Shown here one piece after another: positions 9,886 through 19,481 of a stretch of 35,000 nucleotides of DNA; positions within the stretch are counted from its first letter, which is position 1, and each line of letters begins with the position of its first letter. The stretch is from NCBI GenBank assembly GCA_963575745.1, contig CAUYUJ010018726.1:1153612-1188611 (forward strand), written 5' to 3'. A model generated the notes under the pieces. It was not told the DNA's origin, searched no databases, and was given only the letters and a program-made list of their open reading frames with translations. This stretch comes from Prorocentrum cordatum (taxonomy: Eukaryota; Sar; Dinophyceae; Prorocentrales; Prorocentraceae). Both the position numbers and the translations under genes were made by a program.

Positions 9886-10195
9886 ACGACGACAACAACA
9901 GTAAGAGTCCGCATCGCGGAATCCCTCTTCAGCCACGCACCCAGGGACCGTGAGTGACCGTTCGGTTCAGCCCCTTTCACTCTGATTATATCCTATATAT
10001 CCTATGTCTTCTTTGGGGTCATCGCCCCCCTCCCCCACTCCCCATGCGTTCTCCAATATTTTCCATCGAGGTAAACGATCCCTTGCGTCTGTGTGTTTTT
10101 CCCCTCCCGAGTGCTGCCCGGTGGTCGCCGCCGCGCCCGGTGAGCCACTGGCGGCGTGTGCCAGCGGCCGCCGGCAGCCGCGGGCGCGCGCGCAG
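9886..10195. other. short unique spacer
   Basis: Contains CCTATATATCCTATG near 9990 and GC-rich sequence with GGTGAGCC at about 10139 and CGCGCGCGCAG at 10185-10195, which could serve as splice donor and acceptor. No gene is recognised. Confidence 0.3.
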
Positions 10196-10489
10196 CCGTC
10201 CACGTGGGTGGTTAAGAAGGGCCTCCCGGAGGGCGAGGGCGACGACATGTTCACCCTGAAGGCCCGTCTGGAGGGCCAGGGGGAGGAGGAGGAGGAGGAG
10301 GCGGAGGAGGAGGAGGAGGAGGAGAAGGAGGAGGGGCTGGAGGGGCTGGACGTGGTGGTGGTTGTGGTGGACGGCGGCACGGCAGTCAACGCGTGCTCAC
10401 AACTCTGCAAGCTTCTGCGAGAACACCAGGAGATATGCCCTGTGGGATATCCCTGGGCTGCATGGTGGAGGGAGGAGGGGGAGGAAATC
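10196..10489 (+). CDS. candidate exon with central acidic tract
   Basis: After a plausible acceptor (GCGCGCAG ending at 10195) the frame gives PSTWVVKKGLPEGEGDD, MFTLKARLEGQG, a Glu-rich run encoded by (GAG)n, then GLDVVVVVVDGGTAVNACSQL and CKLLREHQEICPVGYP. Outside the run the codons are strongly G/C-ending and the residues alternate like a folded domain (a VVVVVVDGG strand-turn and a CxxLCKLLREH helix). A family name does not come to mind. The 3' end runs into an inverted-repeat element starting near 10491, so the true exon probably ends earlier. It could still be a chance frame in GC-rich DNA. Confidence 0.3.
10281..10332 (+). repeat. GAG trinucleotide tract
   Basis: (GAG)n with GCG and AAG interruptions, inside the candidate exon at 10196-10489. 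Confidence 0.9.
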
Positions 10490-10490
10490 T

Positions 10491-10695
10491 AGGCCTCCCA
10501 GTCGGGGTTCGAGCAAATAGGGTTGGAGGGTCGCGCCGCATTGCCGATGCATCGGCGATGTGCCTCGACGTAGGGCTCGATTTGCTCCACGCCGACGTCG
10601 CGGATGCGTCGCCAATGTATCGTCGATGCACTGCGATGTATCGACGATTCAGTGCGATCCTCCGACACCATCTACTTCGATTACTTTGGGAGGCC
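10491..10695. mobile_element. GCATCG-core foldback family, copy 1 (205 bp)
   Basis: The left arm AGGCCTCCCAGTCGGGGTTC pairs with the right arm ending ...TTTGGGAGGCC. Both arms carry a second GG(T/G)TGGAGG-like block. The interior holds GCCGATGCATCGGCGATG and related short palindromes built from CGATG/CATCG. Related copies are at 26773-26957 and 32489-32647. The target-site duplication is not clear. Confidence 0.6.
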
Positions 10696-10765
10696 CCTAA
10701 GAGGGTGATGGGGGCGGGATGGAGGCGAGGATGGACGCCCCCTCCCCCTCCGGGAATCCCTCCTC

Positions 10766-10793
10766 CCGGAATATTGTCTCCATCCTCTTTATT
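10766..10793 (+). repeat. 28-bp direct repeat, left copy
   Basis: Begins CCGGAATATTGTCTCCATCC and is identical over 28 bp to 11507-11534. The two copies bracket the decamer array at 10836-11405. Confidence 0.9.
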
Positions 10794-10835
10794 GAATCGC
10801 TTCGCTCATTCCGCTGGCCCATTTCGCATGACTGA

Positions 10836-11405
10836 GCCTCTTGGGGCCGCTGGGGGGCCTCTTCAGCGTCGCTTGGGGGCCTCCTGAGGGCCTCTTGGGG
10901 GCTTTTGGGGCCTCTCAGGGGCCTCTTGAGGCCTCCTGGGGGCTTCTTAAGGCCGAGGGCTCGAAGTTTTGTTTTGTGTTCCCCCTTTGGGGCATCGCTT
11001 GGGGCCCTCTTGGGCCCCTTTTGGGCCGTCTTGGATGCCTCTGGGGCCATCTTGGAGCCCTCTTGGGCCATCTTGGGGCCTTCTTGGGAGCTTCTTGGGC
11101 CCTCTTGGGGCGATCTTGGGGGCCTCTTGGGCCGTCTTGGGGCGTCGGGAAGCCGAAAAGATGGACACGACAAAATCTGCCTAAAACCTAAGGACAAGTA
11201 ACGAATTTTGCCTCTTGGGGCCCTCTGGGGAGTGCTCTTGGATGCCTTTTGGGGCGTCTGGGGGCCATCTTGGGCGTCTTGGAACGATCGTGTGGCATCT
11301 CGGAGCACTCTTGAACCATCTTGGAGGGCTCTTGGCGGCCTCGTGGTCCTTCTTGGGGCTCTCTGGAGGGCCACGGGGGCGGCGCCCAGGAGGAACACCA
11401 TCTCT
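10836..11405 (+). repeat. decamer array A (CTTGGGNCNT, 10-11 bp period)
   Basis: CTTGGG or CTTGAG motifs recur about every 10-11 bp, most regularly at 11000-11145. An AT-richer linker (GCGTCGGGAAGCCGAAAAG, then AATTTTGCC about 50 bp later) sits at about 11143-11215 and is shared with 22505 and 22846. Open frames over the array read as Trp/Gly/Leu/Pro repeats one way and Pro/Arg/Lys/Gln the other, and are explained by the repeat. Confidence 0.85.
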
Positions 11406-11506
11406 GATCCGACCTTGCCGGTGATCGCCCGGGATACTTTTCGTCCGGGGACCCCCAGGGGCCGCCCCGCGCGCGCGAAGTAGAAGTATTATTTAGCAGT
11501 TACCGG

Positions 11507-11534
11507 CCGGAATATTGTCTCCATCCTCTTTATT
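11507..11534 (+). repeat. 28-bp direct repeat, right copy
   Basis: Exact match to 10766-10793. Sequence beyond it differs on both sides. Confidence 0.9.
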
Positions 11535-12076
11535 TCTCATTATCTTATCCTCCTCCTGGTCTCTGTCTCCAGTCCTTTCTCCTCCCCCTCATCCTCCTAT
11601 TCTGCGAGGAGGGAGAGAAGAGGAAGAGTTCAGGAGGGACGGAGTAAGGGCACATCACGTTGATAGGGCGGAGCTCATGTTTGTTGATGTTTTTTTGAGG
11701 GGGGAATTTCGGAAGGCGAGGAGGATTGGGGCGAGGACCAGGACGAGGACGATGAATAAGGGGTGATGAGGGGTAGCAGCGAAGCACTGTGGATGAGGAG
11801 TATGGGAGGGGAGAGAACAACGATGAAGTGTTTAGGAGTTTGTGGCTGGGTCTCAGCGGTCAGAACGAGTGGAAGGAGGGCGGGTCCAGTGATAAGTTGC
11901 TTGGAAATCCCAGGAATGGGTAGTAGGACTGGATGGAGGACTGAGGGCGGAGGAGAGGTGGAGGAGCCAGGAGGATAGATCCATGCGGAGGAGGAGGGGA
12001 AGGAGGAGGACAGCGACGAATTTGATTTGAGGGAGGAGGGTGGCGGGAGGAGGAGGATCAATTGGAGGTGGAGGAG
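11535..12076. other. purine-rich unique DNA, no recognised gene
   Basis: G/A-rich on the plus strand with irregular GGAGGA. Open frames on both strands follow composition. Confidence 0.4.
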
Positions 12077-12136
12077 GTGAAGGTTGCGGAGGAGGAGGAG
12101 GAGGAGGAGGAGGAGGAGGAGGAGGAGGAGGAGGGG
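12077..12136 (+). repeat. GAG/GGA trinucleotide tract
   Basis: (GGA)n uninterrupted over about 45 bp within a wider GGAGGTGGA-rich zone starting near 12030. Confidence 0.9.
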
Positions 12137-12639
12137 TGAGCTCGAGGAGGAGAATGGGGAAAGGTGGGGGTTGGAGAAGCAGCGGCAGCAAGAGAAGCAT
12201 ATGGAGCAGCTGGGGAAAACTGCCAGCAGGTCGGTAGCAAGGATGGGAAGGAGGGGAGACGGGGAGGGGGGCGCGCCTAGAGGCTGGCACCACCTTGGAG
12301 ACGATGAGGAAGGCGGCCGAGGAGCTACCCGCCCCGCCACGCACCTCATCCAATGCCTCAAGGATCCTAACAAACGAGACCAGAGCGTGTAAATGGGGTC
12401 TGAACACGGAGCGGGACTTTCTCTCCACCCCGGCATCGTCGATGCGGTGCGTCCGCAGCACCCTTTTCCTCCAGGCCGATCTCGGAGGCTTCCGATCTCG
12501 TCGCCCAGCCAAGGGATGGGGGTGGGGGGTTGGGCAGAAGGACGCGGGGGTGGGTGGGGGTGGGGCGTGCCCCGAGAAATGGGCATGCTGGGCAGTAGAA
12601 GTCATAATGGCCGTGGCTTGCCGAGCTTGGCCTCCCAAG
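12137..12639. other. no recognised feature
   Basis: Mixed sequence with GGGGGTGGGT runs near 12518-12570. No gene is recognised. Confidence 0.4.
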
Positions 12640-14530
12640 GACACGCACACGCACACGCACCCGCACCCGCACACAACACACAACACACAACACACAACAC
12701 ACCATGCACAACACGCAACACACACAACACACATGTAAAACATACAGCTCACACAACACACGTCACACAACACACGATTCACACTACACTCAACACTCAA
12801 CACACACACACACACTCAACACACAACACACAACACACAGCACACACAACAAAGCACACACGACACACAACACACAACACACACACACACACGCACGCAC
12901 ACGCACACGCACACGCACACGCACACGCACACGCACACGCACACGCACACGCACACGCGCGCGACCGCACGCATGAACGCACGCACGCACGCACTCTCGC
13001 ACACCCACACGCGCACACACGCACACGCCCCCCTACACACACGCACACACACAAACTCACACACACACACACCCACACACACACACACACCAACACACCA
13101 ACACACACACCCACACACCCACACGCACCCACACCCACACACCCCCACACACACAAGCACACCCACACACCCGCACTCTCACGCACCCACACACCCACAC
13201 ACCCACACATACACCTACACGCCACACACCCACGCATTCACACATCCACACATCCCCCACACACACACACACACACATCCAGACACCCAAACACCCACAC
13301 CCACACACCCACACCCACCCACACACCCACACCCACACACCCGCACACACAAGCTCATACCCACACACCCACTCACCCACACCCACACACCACACAAACC
13401 CACACACCCGCACAACCACACGCTCACACACATACACACACACCCACACCCACACACCCACACCCACACACCCACACACCCCACCCTCACCCACACACCA
13501 CACTCCAACTCACCCGCACACACCCACACCCACACGCACACACCCACACACACACAAACCCACACACCCACACACCCTCACCCACACACCCACACACCCT
13601 CACCCACACACTCACACACCAGCACACCCACACACCCACACACGCACGCACCCACACACCCAAACATCCGCGCACACAGCACACCACACACACACACACA
13701 CCACGCAACACACAACACACCCACACACCCACACGCGCACACACCCACTAGTCCACACCCACACACCCACACACCCACACCCACACACCCACACACCCAC
13801 TCACTCACACCCACACCCACCCACACACCTACGCCCACGCACCCACACCCACACCCATCCACGCACACGCACACGCACACGCACACAACCACAACAACAC
13901 ACGCATGTACGCACGCAGGCACGCACGCTCGCACGCACACACAGACACACACACCAACACACCCACCCACACACACACACACCCATACCCACACCCACAC
14001 CCACACCCACACCCACACACACACGCACACGCACCCGCACCCGCATCCGCACTCGCACCCGCACCCGCACACGCACACGCGCACGCACACACAGACACAC
14101 ACACACACCAACACACCCACCCACACACACACACACACCCACACCCATACCCACCCCCACACCCACATCCACATCCACACCCACACCCACACGCACACGC
14201 ACACGCACCCGCACCCGCATCCGCACTCGCACCCGCACCCGCACACGCACACGCACACGCACACGCACCCGCACCCGCACCCGCATCCGCACTCGCACCC
14301 GCACCCGCACCCGCACACGCACACGCACACGCGCACGCACACACAGACACACACACACACCAACACACCCACCCACACACACACACACACACCGACACCC
14401 ATACCCACACCCACACCCACACCCACACCCACACCCACACCCACACGCACACGCACACGCACCCGCACCCGCATCCGCACTCGCACCCGCACCCGCACGC
14501 ACACGCACACGCACACGCACACACACACAT
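12640..14530 (+). repeat. 1.9-kb CA-rich array (CACACCCA, CACGCA, CACCCG)
   Basis: Almost only C and A on the plus strand with regular single G or T substitutions. Subdomains differ: CACAACA near 12675-12880, CACGCA near 12890-12960, CACACCCA over 13050-13860, then blocks mixing CACACG, CACCCG and CACCCA. Complex blocks recur: GCACGCACACACAGAC at about 13931, 14081 and 14333, and CCGCATCCGCACTCGC at about 14041, 14215, 14281 and 14469, so larger units have been copied. Frames through it (His/Thr/Pro; Val/Cys/Gly on the other strand) are artefacts of the repeat. Confidence 0.97.
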
Positions 14531-15004
14531 TACGTGGTCCTGAAGGATGATCAGGATGCCCAGGAAGGCTGCGAGGGACCGAGGAGCGCAGGAAGGAAGG
14601 CCTTTCGATTATTACAGAATGGCTTGAAGAGCACCTCGAGACTGGAGAAGAGACAGGACACCCTGCTTGGGTCGTAGGCAAAAGGGCTCTCAGAGGCTTC
14701 GAAGGGACGATGCATCTCGGGGGCCTTTTGGAGACGCCTTTGAAGCCTCTTGTGGGCGTCTTGGGTGCTGCCGCTCGCACACCGGTCGTTGAGCCAGGCC
14801 TTCTCGACAGAGCACAGCGTCCGCGCCACTGCCACCGTCCCTCGGCACCTCGACATCAGCTGCAGCCCACGCGTGGTACGCAGGACGCCTGGGCCGCGAA
14901 GGCGTGGGCAAGGGGCGCAGGCGCCGCCAGGGCGGCGCCTCGGCGGCGGCCGCGGCGGCGCTGACCGGGGCTGCGCGCCGCTTGTGGCACGTCTTTCCTC
15001 CGAC
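14531..15004. other. unique DNA with a short decamer tract
   Basis: 14665-14765 has CTCTCAGAGGCTTCG and CCTCTTGTGGGCGTCTTGGG motifs like the decamer arrays. The long minus-strand frame over this region overlaps that repeat and a (GAG)n run, so I do not call a gene. Confidence 0.4.
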
Positions 15005-15051
15005 TTCTCCTCCTCCTCCTCCTCCTCCTCCTCCTCCTCCTCCTCCTCCTC
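15005..15051 (+). repeat. (TCC)n tract
   Basis: Uninterrupted TCC triplets over about 45 bp. Confidence 0.95.
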
Positions 15052-15385
15052 GTTCGGCCCTTCATCGGCTGGCTTTTTCCGTCCTCGCTCGGCCCCCTCG
15101 GTGATGGTGCTCCGCTCGGTCCCTGGCGTTTCTCTTTGTGCAGAGGCGTGAGCGTTCTCCTTCCTCCCCCGCCCGCGGCCGCTTCCCTCCCTCTTTTCTG
15201 TCCACTCTTGCTGCCGGTCAATTCGCGATGCCGTTACCGGGCTTGCTCGAGCGCACGTGCGGATTGCCTTTGCCCCGCTGCGACGGAAAGTGTGCAGTGG
15301 CACGTCCGCACGTGTATCGACATGCTCGTGTAATCTATGGGGGAGGTAATTAATTCATACTGACTTTCATGCCCAACAGCCGTGT
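15052..15385. other. no recognised feature
   Basis: Mixed GC-rich sequence between two trinucleotide blocks. Confidence 0.35.
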
Positions 15386-15567
15386 GCAGCAGCAGCACCA
15401 CCACCACCAGCACCAGCAGCTCCTCCTCCTCCTCCTCCTCCTCTTCCTCCTCCTCCTCCTCCTCCACCTCCTCCTCCTCCTCCTCCTCCTCCTCTTTCGC
15501 CTCCTCCTCCATCTCCTCCTCCTCCTCCTCCTCCTCCTCCTCCTCCTCCTCCTCCTCCTCCTCCTCC
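15386..15567 (+). repeat. CAG/CAC then CTC trinucleotide block
   Basis: CAGCAGCACCACCACCACC leads into a long (CTC)n run with TTC, CAC and CGC interruptions. Confidence 0.95.
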
Positions 15568-15744
15568 CGCGGACTCGCTTGTCCATTCTGGCGGAGGCTC
15601 CCCGCCTCCCTCCTATGCCACTCCCTCCCGTGCCGCCGGGGAGCCGCTGGGCGGCGCGAGCCCCGCGGCAAGGAGCACCCCAGCTGCGTGGGCTTCGCCT
15701 ACTGGCCGAAGGAGCGGGGTGCGGCGCCGCGGCGGGTGGTTTGG

Positions 15745-15877
15745 TAGGGGGCCACATACAAACCCTTTCCCCACCCATTCTGAGGGGGAGGGTGGGGTTC
15801 ACTTCGATCGAAGTGAACCCCACCCTCTCCCTCAGAATTCGTGGGGGGTAAGGGTAGGGTTTGCATGTGGCCCCCTA
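15745..15877. mobile_element. 133-bp snapback palindrome with TTTGG flanks
   Basis: The two halves are inverted copies meeting at CTTCGATCGAAG (centre 15807/15808). The outer 21 bp (TAGGGGGCCACATACAAACC in the left arm) differ at one position, and the inner 35 or so bp (GGGTGGGGTTCACTTCGA end) are almost identical. Between them is a 7-bp length difference. TTTGG directly borders both ends (15740-15744, 15878-15882), a candidate 5-bp target-site duplication. It has no coding capacity and would fold into a long hairpin if transcribed. Confidence 0.8.
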
Positions 15878-15911
15878 TTTGGGAGCGGCCCCTCGGACGG
15901 GGCTAACCCTT

Positions 15912-15975
15912 CTCCTGAGCGCTCCGGAGCGCTCTCGGAGCGATCTGGAAGCGCTCTCAGAAGGCCGCGGCGCCC
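15912..15975 (+). repeat. short GAGCGCTC-type decamer tract
   Basis: CTCCTGAGCGCTCCGGAGCG, CTCTCGGAGCG and CTCTCAGAAGG recur at about 10-11 bp spacing. Confidence 0.5.
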
Positions 15976-16080
15976 GAGACATCCTCCAGGGCTGCCGGAT
16001 CTCAGAGGTTCACCGTTTGATTATCGCTCCAGCTTCGTCTTACCCCCTTGCCCCTTTGGGGAGGCGGACCTTCGGGGCGC

Positions 16081-16126
<46 letters not shown>

Positions 16127-16164
16127 GGCCGTGGCCGTGGCCGTGGCCGTTGCCGTCGCGATCG

Positions 16165-16246
<82 letters not shown>

Positions 16247-16250
16247 GGCC
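16081..16250 (+). repeat. TCG/GCC trinucleotide block
   Basis: (TCG)n, then alternating GTCGCC and GTGGCC, then (TCG)n again. A smaller TCG run is at about 16486-16509. Confidence 0.95.
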
Positions 16251-17046
16251 GAAGTTCTGGTGTGAGCGGACCGTTGCAGGGGATTCGGGGCTGCCGTCTG
16301 AGACCCCCCGCGGCGGCGGTGCCTCGGCCAGGCGCTCACCGCTTGCGTGCCGAGGGGTCGGAAGTTATGCGCGGTCGTGGTTGAACTGGGCGGCTGCGGC
16401 GCGTGCTCCGTCGGGCGCCTGCCAAGAGGTTGACCTGCTGGGTTGCCTCCCGGTCCCCTCTGCACCGTCTGCACTGACTGCACCGTCGTCGTCGTCGTCG
16501 TCGTCGTCGCTGTTATCCGCGGGCTTCGGGCGTCACGGAAAAGTCCAACGGCAGCTGTTTGTTCGTAGTCTGACCTTGCGGGGGAGGTATCCCTGGGCCC
16601 TGGGATGGTCAAGCAAAGGCTTGGGGCTAAAAGTCGGGCCCGGGGTCGTGGTCGGAAGCGTTGGGGCAGTGGGGTCCATGTCATTGAACACCTACGACGT
16701 CGGAGGTATGTCTCGATGTCGTCGTCGTTTCCGATTGCCCTTGTCATGGTCATTGTCGTCGTTCTCTCTCTCTCTCTCTCTTCGTTTGTTGTTCGCGCCT
16801 TTCCTCTGAGTGGCCAGGCAAAGTGTTTTTTACGCTTCACGTATTCCCACCTGCCCATCCAGCAGCCGTACACAGGCGAGTACTGCGATCTCAGAAGTGT
16901 GGGAGCACGCAGCGTGACAAAGAGGGCCGCCGTCAATCCGAGAATCGGGATCAGCTTTTGAGCAGGGCCAGGAATCAACCAGGAATGCCTTCGCGGATCT
17001 TTCGATATGGGAGCTTGTTGGCAGAATACTTGGTCCGTTTGGGAGG
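16251..17046. other. mostly unique DNA, no recognised gene
   Basis: Contains a TCG run (16486-16509) and a TC run near 16765-16785. Open frames on both strands show no motif. Confidence 0.4.
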
Positions 17047-17054
17047 CCTTTGGC

Positions 17055-17216
17055 TTAGGTGGGGCGTGTCCCCCCCCACATGCCGATGTTCGACGAATAA
17101 TAAAAGATATTCAACAACTCTTTAAGCATGCTCAAAAAATAATCGAACAATCGTCCCCAGACTATTCTTTGATTAGTTTTGAATGTTCCTCCTGTAGAAG
17201 GACAGGCTCGACTTAC
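17055..17216. mobile_element. 8-bp-TSD MITE family, copy 3 (162 bp)
   Basis: The left end TTAGGTGGGGCGTGTCCCCC and right end ...CTGTAGAAGGACAGGCTCGA match the ends of the copies at 3295 and 31865, with TTCGACGAATAA just inside. The interior keeps GTCCCCAGACTATT, the complement of the shared GGGGACGATT block. Flanks CCTTTGGC (17047-17054) and ACTTTGGG (17217-17224) agree at 6 of 8 positions, a decayed duplication. There is no coding capacity. Confidence 0.75.
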
Positions 17217-17329
17217 ACTTTGGGCCGTCGATCACAGCCAGGGTGTTCTCATCTCCGGCCATCGACCCCCCCGCCGGAGGCCGAGCCGTGGCCTCTTGGA
17301 GCGCTCCTGGGATTCTCTCGGGCCATACT

Positions 17330-17480
17330 CACCGAGCGCGTTCCACTACTCGCAGAGTGCCTACTCGCAAGCGTCCGAAAGGCATACGTCTGCTTCGATG
17401 CAGACTATCGTAGATCCCCCGCGCCTGATCCAGGTCATTTGCGAGTATACACTTTGCGAGTAGTGGAACGCGCTCGTCGA
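17330..17480. mobile_element. GAGCGC-TIR MITE family, copy 2 (151 bp)
   Basis: Arms CGAGCGCGTTCCACTACTCG and CGAGTAGTGGAACGCGCTCG are inverted repeats over about 38 bp. The sequence is collinear with 4376-4527 throughout, including CTATCGTAGATCC in the middle. The exact 6-bp repeat CATACT flanks it at 17324-17329 and 17481-17486, although the outermost few bases of the arms are not perfectly complementary, so the end points may shift by 2-3 bp. Confidence 0.8.
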
Positions 17481-17574
17481 CATACTGAAGGCATGTTGAG
17501 GCTTTTAATGCCCATCAGAAGCGACAAGGCGGGTAGACAACAAACACCTTGATTTCCGTTAGGTGTGGGAGTAA

Positions 17575-17790
17575 TTCAGCCTCTCGAAGGATTTTTGGGA
17601 GTCTCTATGGCCATTAGGAGCCGTCTTGGGGCGATCCAGGAGCCGCGTAGCGGCGTAGAGGCATGTGGGAGGCTATTTGGAACAATGTTCGGGCTACCTT
17701 GTACCATCTTGGGGGTCATCTTGGGCTGTCTGGGGTTCTCTCGGAGCGGTATTGGGCCGTCCTGGACCCTCCAAGGACCTGCGGGCGGAG
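17575..17790 (+). repeat. short decamer array (GTCTTGGGG type)
   Basis: CCATCTTGGGGGTCATCTTG, GGGCTGTCTGGGG and CTCTCGGAGCG recur with about 10-bp spacing. Same style as array A but more degraded. Confidence 0.5.
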
Positions 17791-18763
17791 TGCTCCAGAC
17801 CCAGGGTGATGGGTGATGTGGGGAGGGGGATGTCCCCGAAGGGAAGGAAGGATACTGGACGAACTCATTTGCTCAACCCCCTACTCCCAAGCTCAAGATG
17901 CCGCCTCTTTCCCTGCATCTTACCCTGCGTGTAAGCACTCGCAAGTGCATGCAGTATATGCGTCCCCTGTTCTCTCCGCTCCATGTTGTTTGTTTCGCCA
18001 GTCCTTTCCGAGCAGCGTCTTCTGTCGAAGCCGCCAATCACTAATCCCACGAGCTCCCCATCTTTCCCACTATGGTTGACAGTAAACGTAGCCCCAGCCT
18101 GGTGGCAGGTGGTGGGCCGCATGCCCCAGCTCCGAATGTCGCGGGCGCACACGTCTCTTGCCCTCTCGCAGCTCACGCGCTTTTCGCGCTCGTTCCGCCC
18201 CCTGAGACCCCCCGACCAGGAAGTGGCACAGGACGCCCCCCCCCCCCCAACAAAAAACCAACAAGCTTCCTCTACGTCGCAGCGCGGCAGAGGCAGTTCG
18301 CACGCGCTGTGGGCAAGCCGGGCAACGGCACTGCGAATTGTCTCGAATGGCGTTTTGTCTCGAATGCAAGAGGGGCCGGCCGCGGGAGGGAAAACAAACA
18401 AGCAAGCAAGCAAGCAAGCAAGTCTCCTCCGCCCGCCCTCCGCGCTTGCCTCCCTCCTCCGCGCCCGCCCTTTCGCACCTCTCCGGCGCGGGCGCGGAGC
18501 CTGCAGCGGCACCGCCCCGGGCGCCAGACCATGGATGGACGCCTCCGGAGAAGCCAGCGAAGGAAGCTGCACGGGCGGCCTATTCAGCGCAGAGCGACGA
18601 ACAGCGGCGTAAACTCACGAGGGAAAAACACACGCACAGACACAATCAATCCTGAATCCACCGGAATATGGGAAAATATGGGAAGTGGAGGGTAAGACCA
18701 AACTCCAGAAAATATGAAACATAGGGAATCCTGGGATTTGTGACTATTCATTTGTGTGTCCCA
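17791..18763. other. mostly unique DNA with an AAGC run
   Basis: (AAGC)n lies at about 18398-18421. 18610-18720 contains GGAATATGGGAAAATATGGG and weakly resembles 23805-23910 (shared GGGAAACACAC and GGAAATATGG motifs). No gene is recognised. Confidence 0.4.
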
Positions 18764-18925
18764 CGGCCCCTTCATAAATATGGTTTCTCAGAGATCCGCG
18801 CGGATTTCTCGCATCGGCGCTTGGGCCCCCCCGGCTGGCGCCTCCGACCCCGTCCCATGGCGTTCTCCGCGCGACATGCCAGTCCAAGAAATCCGCGCGG
18901 AGCTCCTGGATATCACACGGGAAAC
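18764..18925. mobile_element. foldback element, GCGCGGA family, copy B
   Basis: The left arm contains CATAAATATGGTTTCT and then ATCCGCGCGGATTTCTCGCA. The right arm contains CCAAGAAATCCGCGCGGAGC, its inverted counterpart. It shares both arm sequence and GC-rich core style with 2916-3060 but is more diverged outside the CGCGCGGATTTCT block. Confidence 0.55.
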
Positions 18926-19211
18926 CCATGCCAAGAAATTTCTTGCTTGCCTCTGGGGGGCCTTGGGTTTCTTGGGTTTCGATGCTTTTGCCATGGAAGG
19001 CGCGATGCTCCCACACAAAAAACGAAGGAACGTCCTGGGGTCTCAGGGTTGGGTTCCTTGTGGAAGGTTTCTTGTGGTTGAGCTCCCACTGTAGTCGCGC
19101 AGCAGCCGCCTGCAGGGGCGGGCCACGGCCCCTGTGCGGGGCCCTTGACACTCTCTGCCCCCTCGCCCCCTGATGCCACTCGGCAGCGCTCCCGAGCCCG
19201 CTCTCGGGCTG
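18926..19211. other. no recognised feature
   Basis: Contains CTTGGGTTTCTTGGGTTTCG near 18962 and otherwise mixed sequence. Confidence 0.3.
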
Positions 19212-19316
19212 CTGCCCGCGCTCGCTCTCTCTCTCTCTCTCTTTCTCTCCCCCTGTCTATCTCTCTCTCTCTCTTTCTCTCTTTCTCTCGCTGTGTATAT
19301 ATATATATATATACAC
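19212..19316 (+). repeat. CT microsatellite then short TA run
   Basis: Interrupted (CT)n up to about 19291, followed by GTGTATATATATATATATAC. Confidence 0.9.
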
Positions 19317-19417
19317 AGGATTGCTTGGTCCTTCGAGTTTCGCACGCGGGTGGCGTGCGTGCGCGTGGACATGCGCGTGCGAATATATGCATACATGTCA
19401 TACGCGCGCACGAGCAT

Positions 19418-19420
<3 letters not shown>

Positions 19421-19476
<56 letters not shown>
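19421..19476 (+). repeat. (AT)28 microsatellite
   Basis: 56 uninterrupted bases of AT. Confidence 0.97.
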
Positions 19477-19478
<2 letters not shown>

Positions 19479-19481
19479 GAG

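Noticed and set aside
8899-9957. Frames of 250-345 codons (Pro/Arg/Thr/His or Gly/Arg/Val/Trp) on both strands
   Set aside because: The GGGTGGGTCGC unit contains no stop in most frames; openness on both strands shows it is not selection.
10697-11401. 234-codon minus-strand frame, and the 290-codon plus-strand frame at 22026-22898
   Set aside because: Both follow the decamer arrays and repeat with them; no non-repeat domain is present.
12640-14530. CRISPR-like array or telomere
   Set aside because: No constant repeat with unique spacers, and no fixed telomeric unit; it is a variable CA-rich satellite.
12393-14550. Frames of 400-525 codons encoding His/Thr/Pro or Val/Cys/Gly repeats
   Set aside because: They are translations of the CA array; every frame without a stop triplet is open.
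14551-15303. 250-codon minus-strand frame with a Glu run and a Cys/Arg-rich tail
   Set aside because: The start is not ATG, the middle is a (GAG)n tract, and the tail overlaps a decamer tract at 14665-14765.
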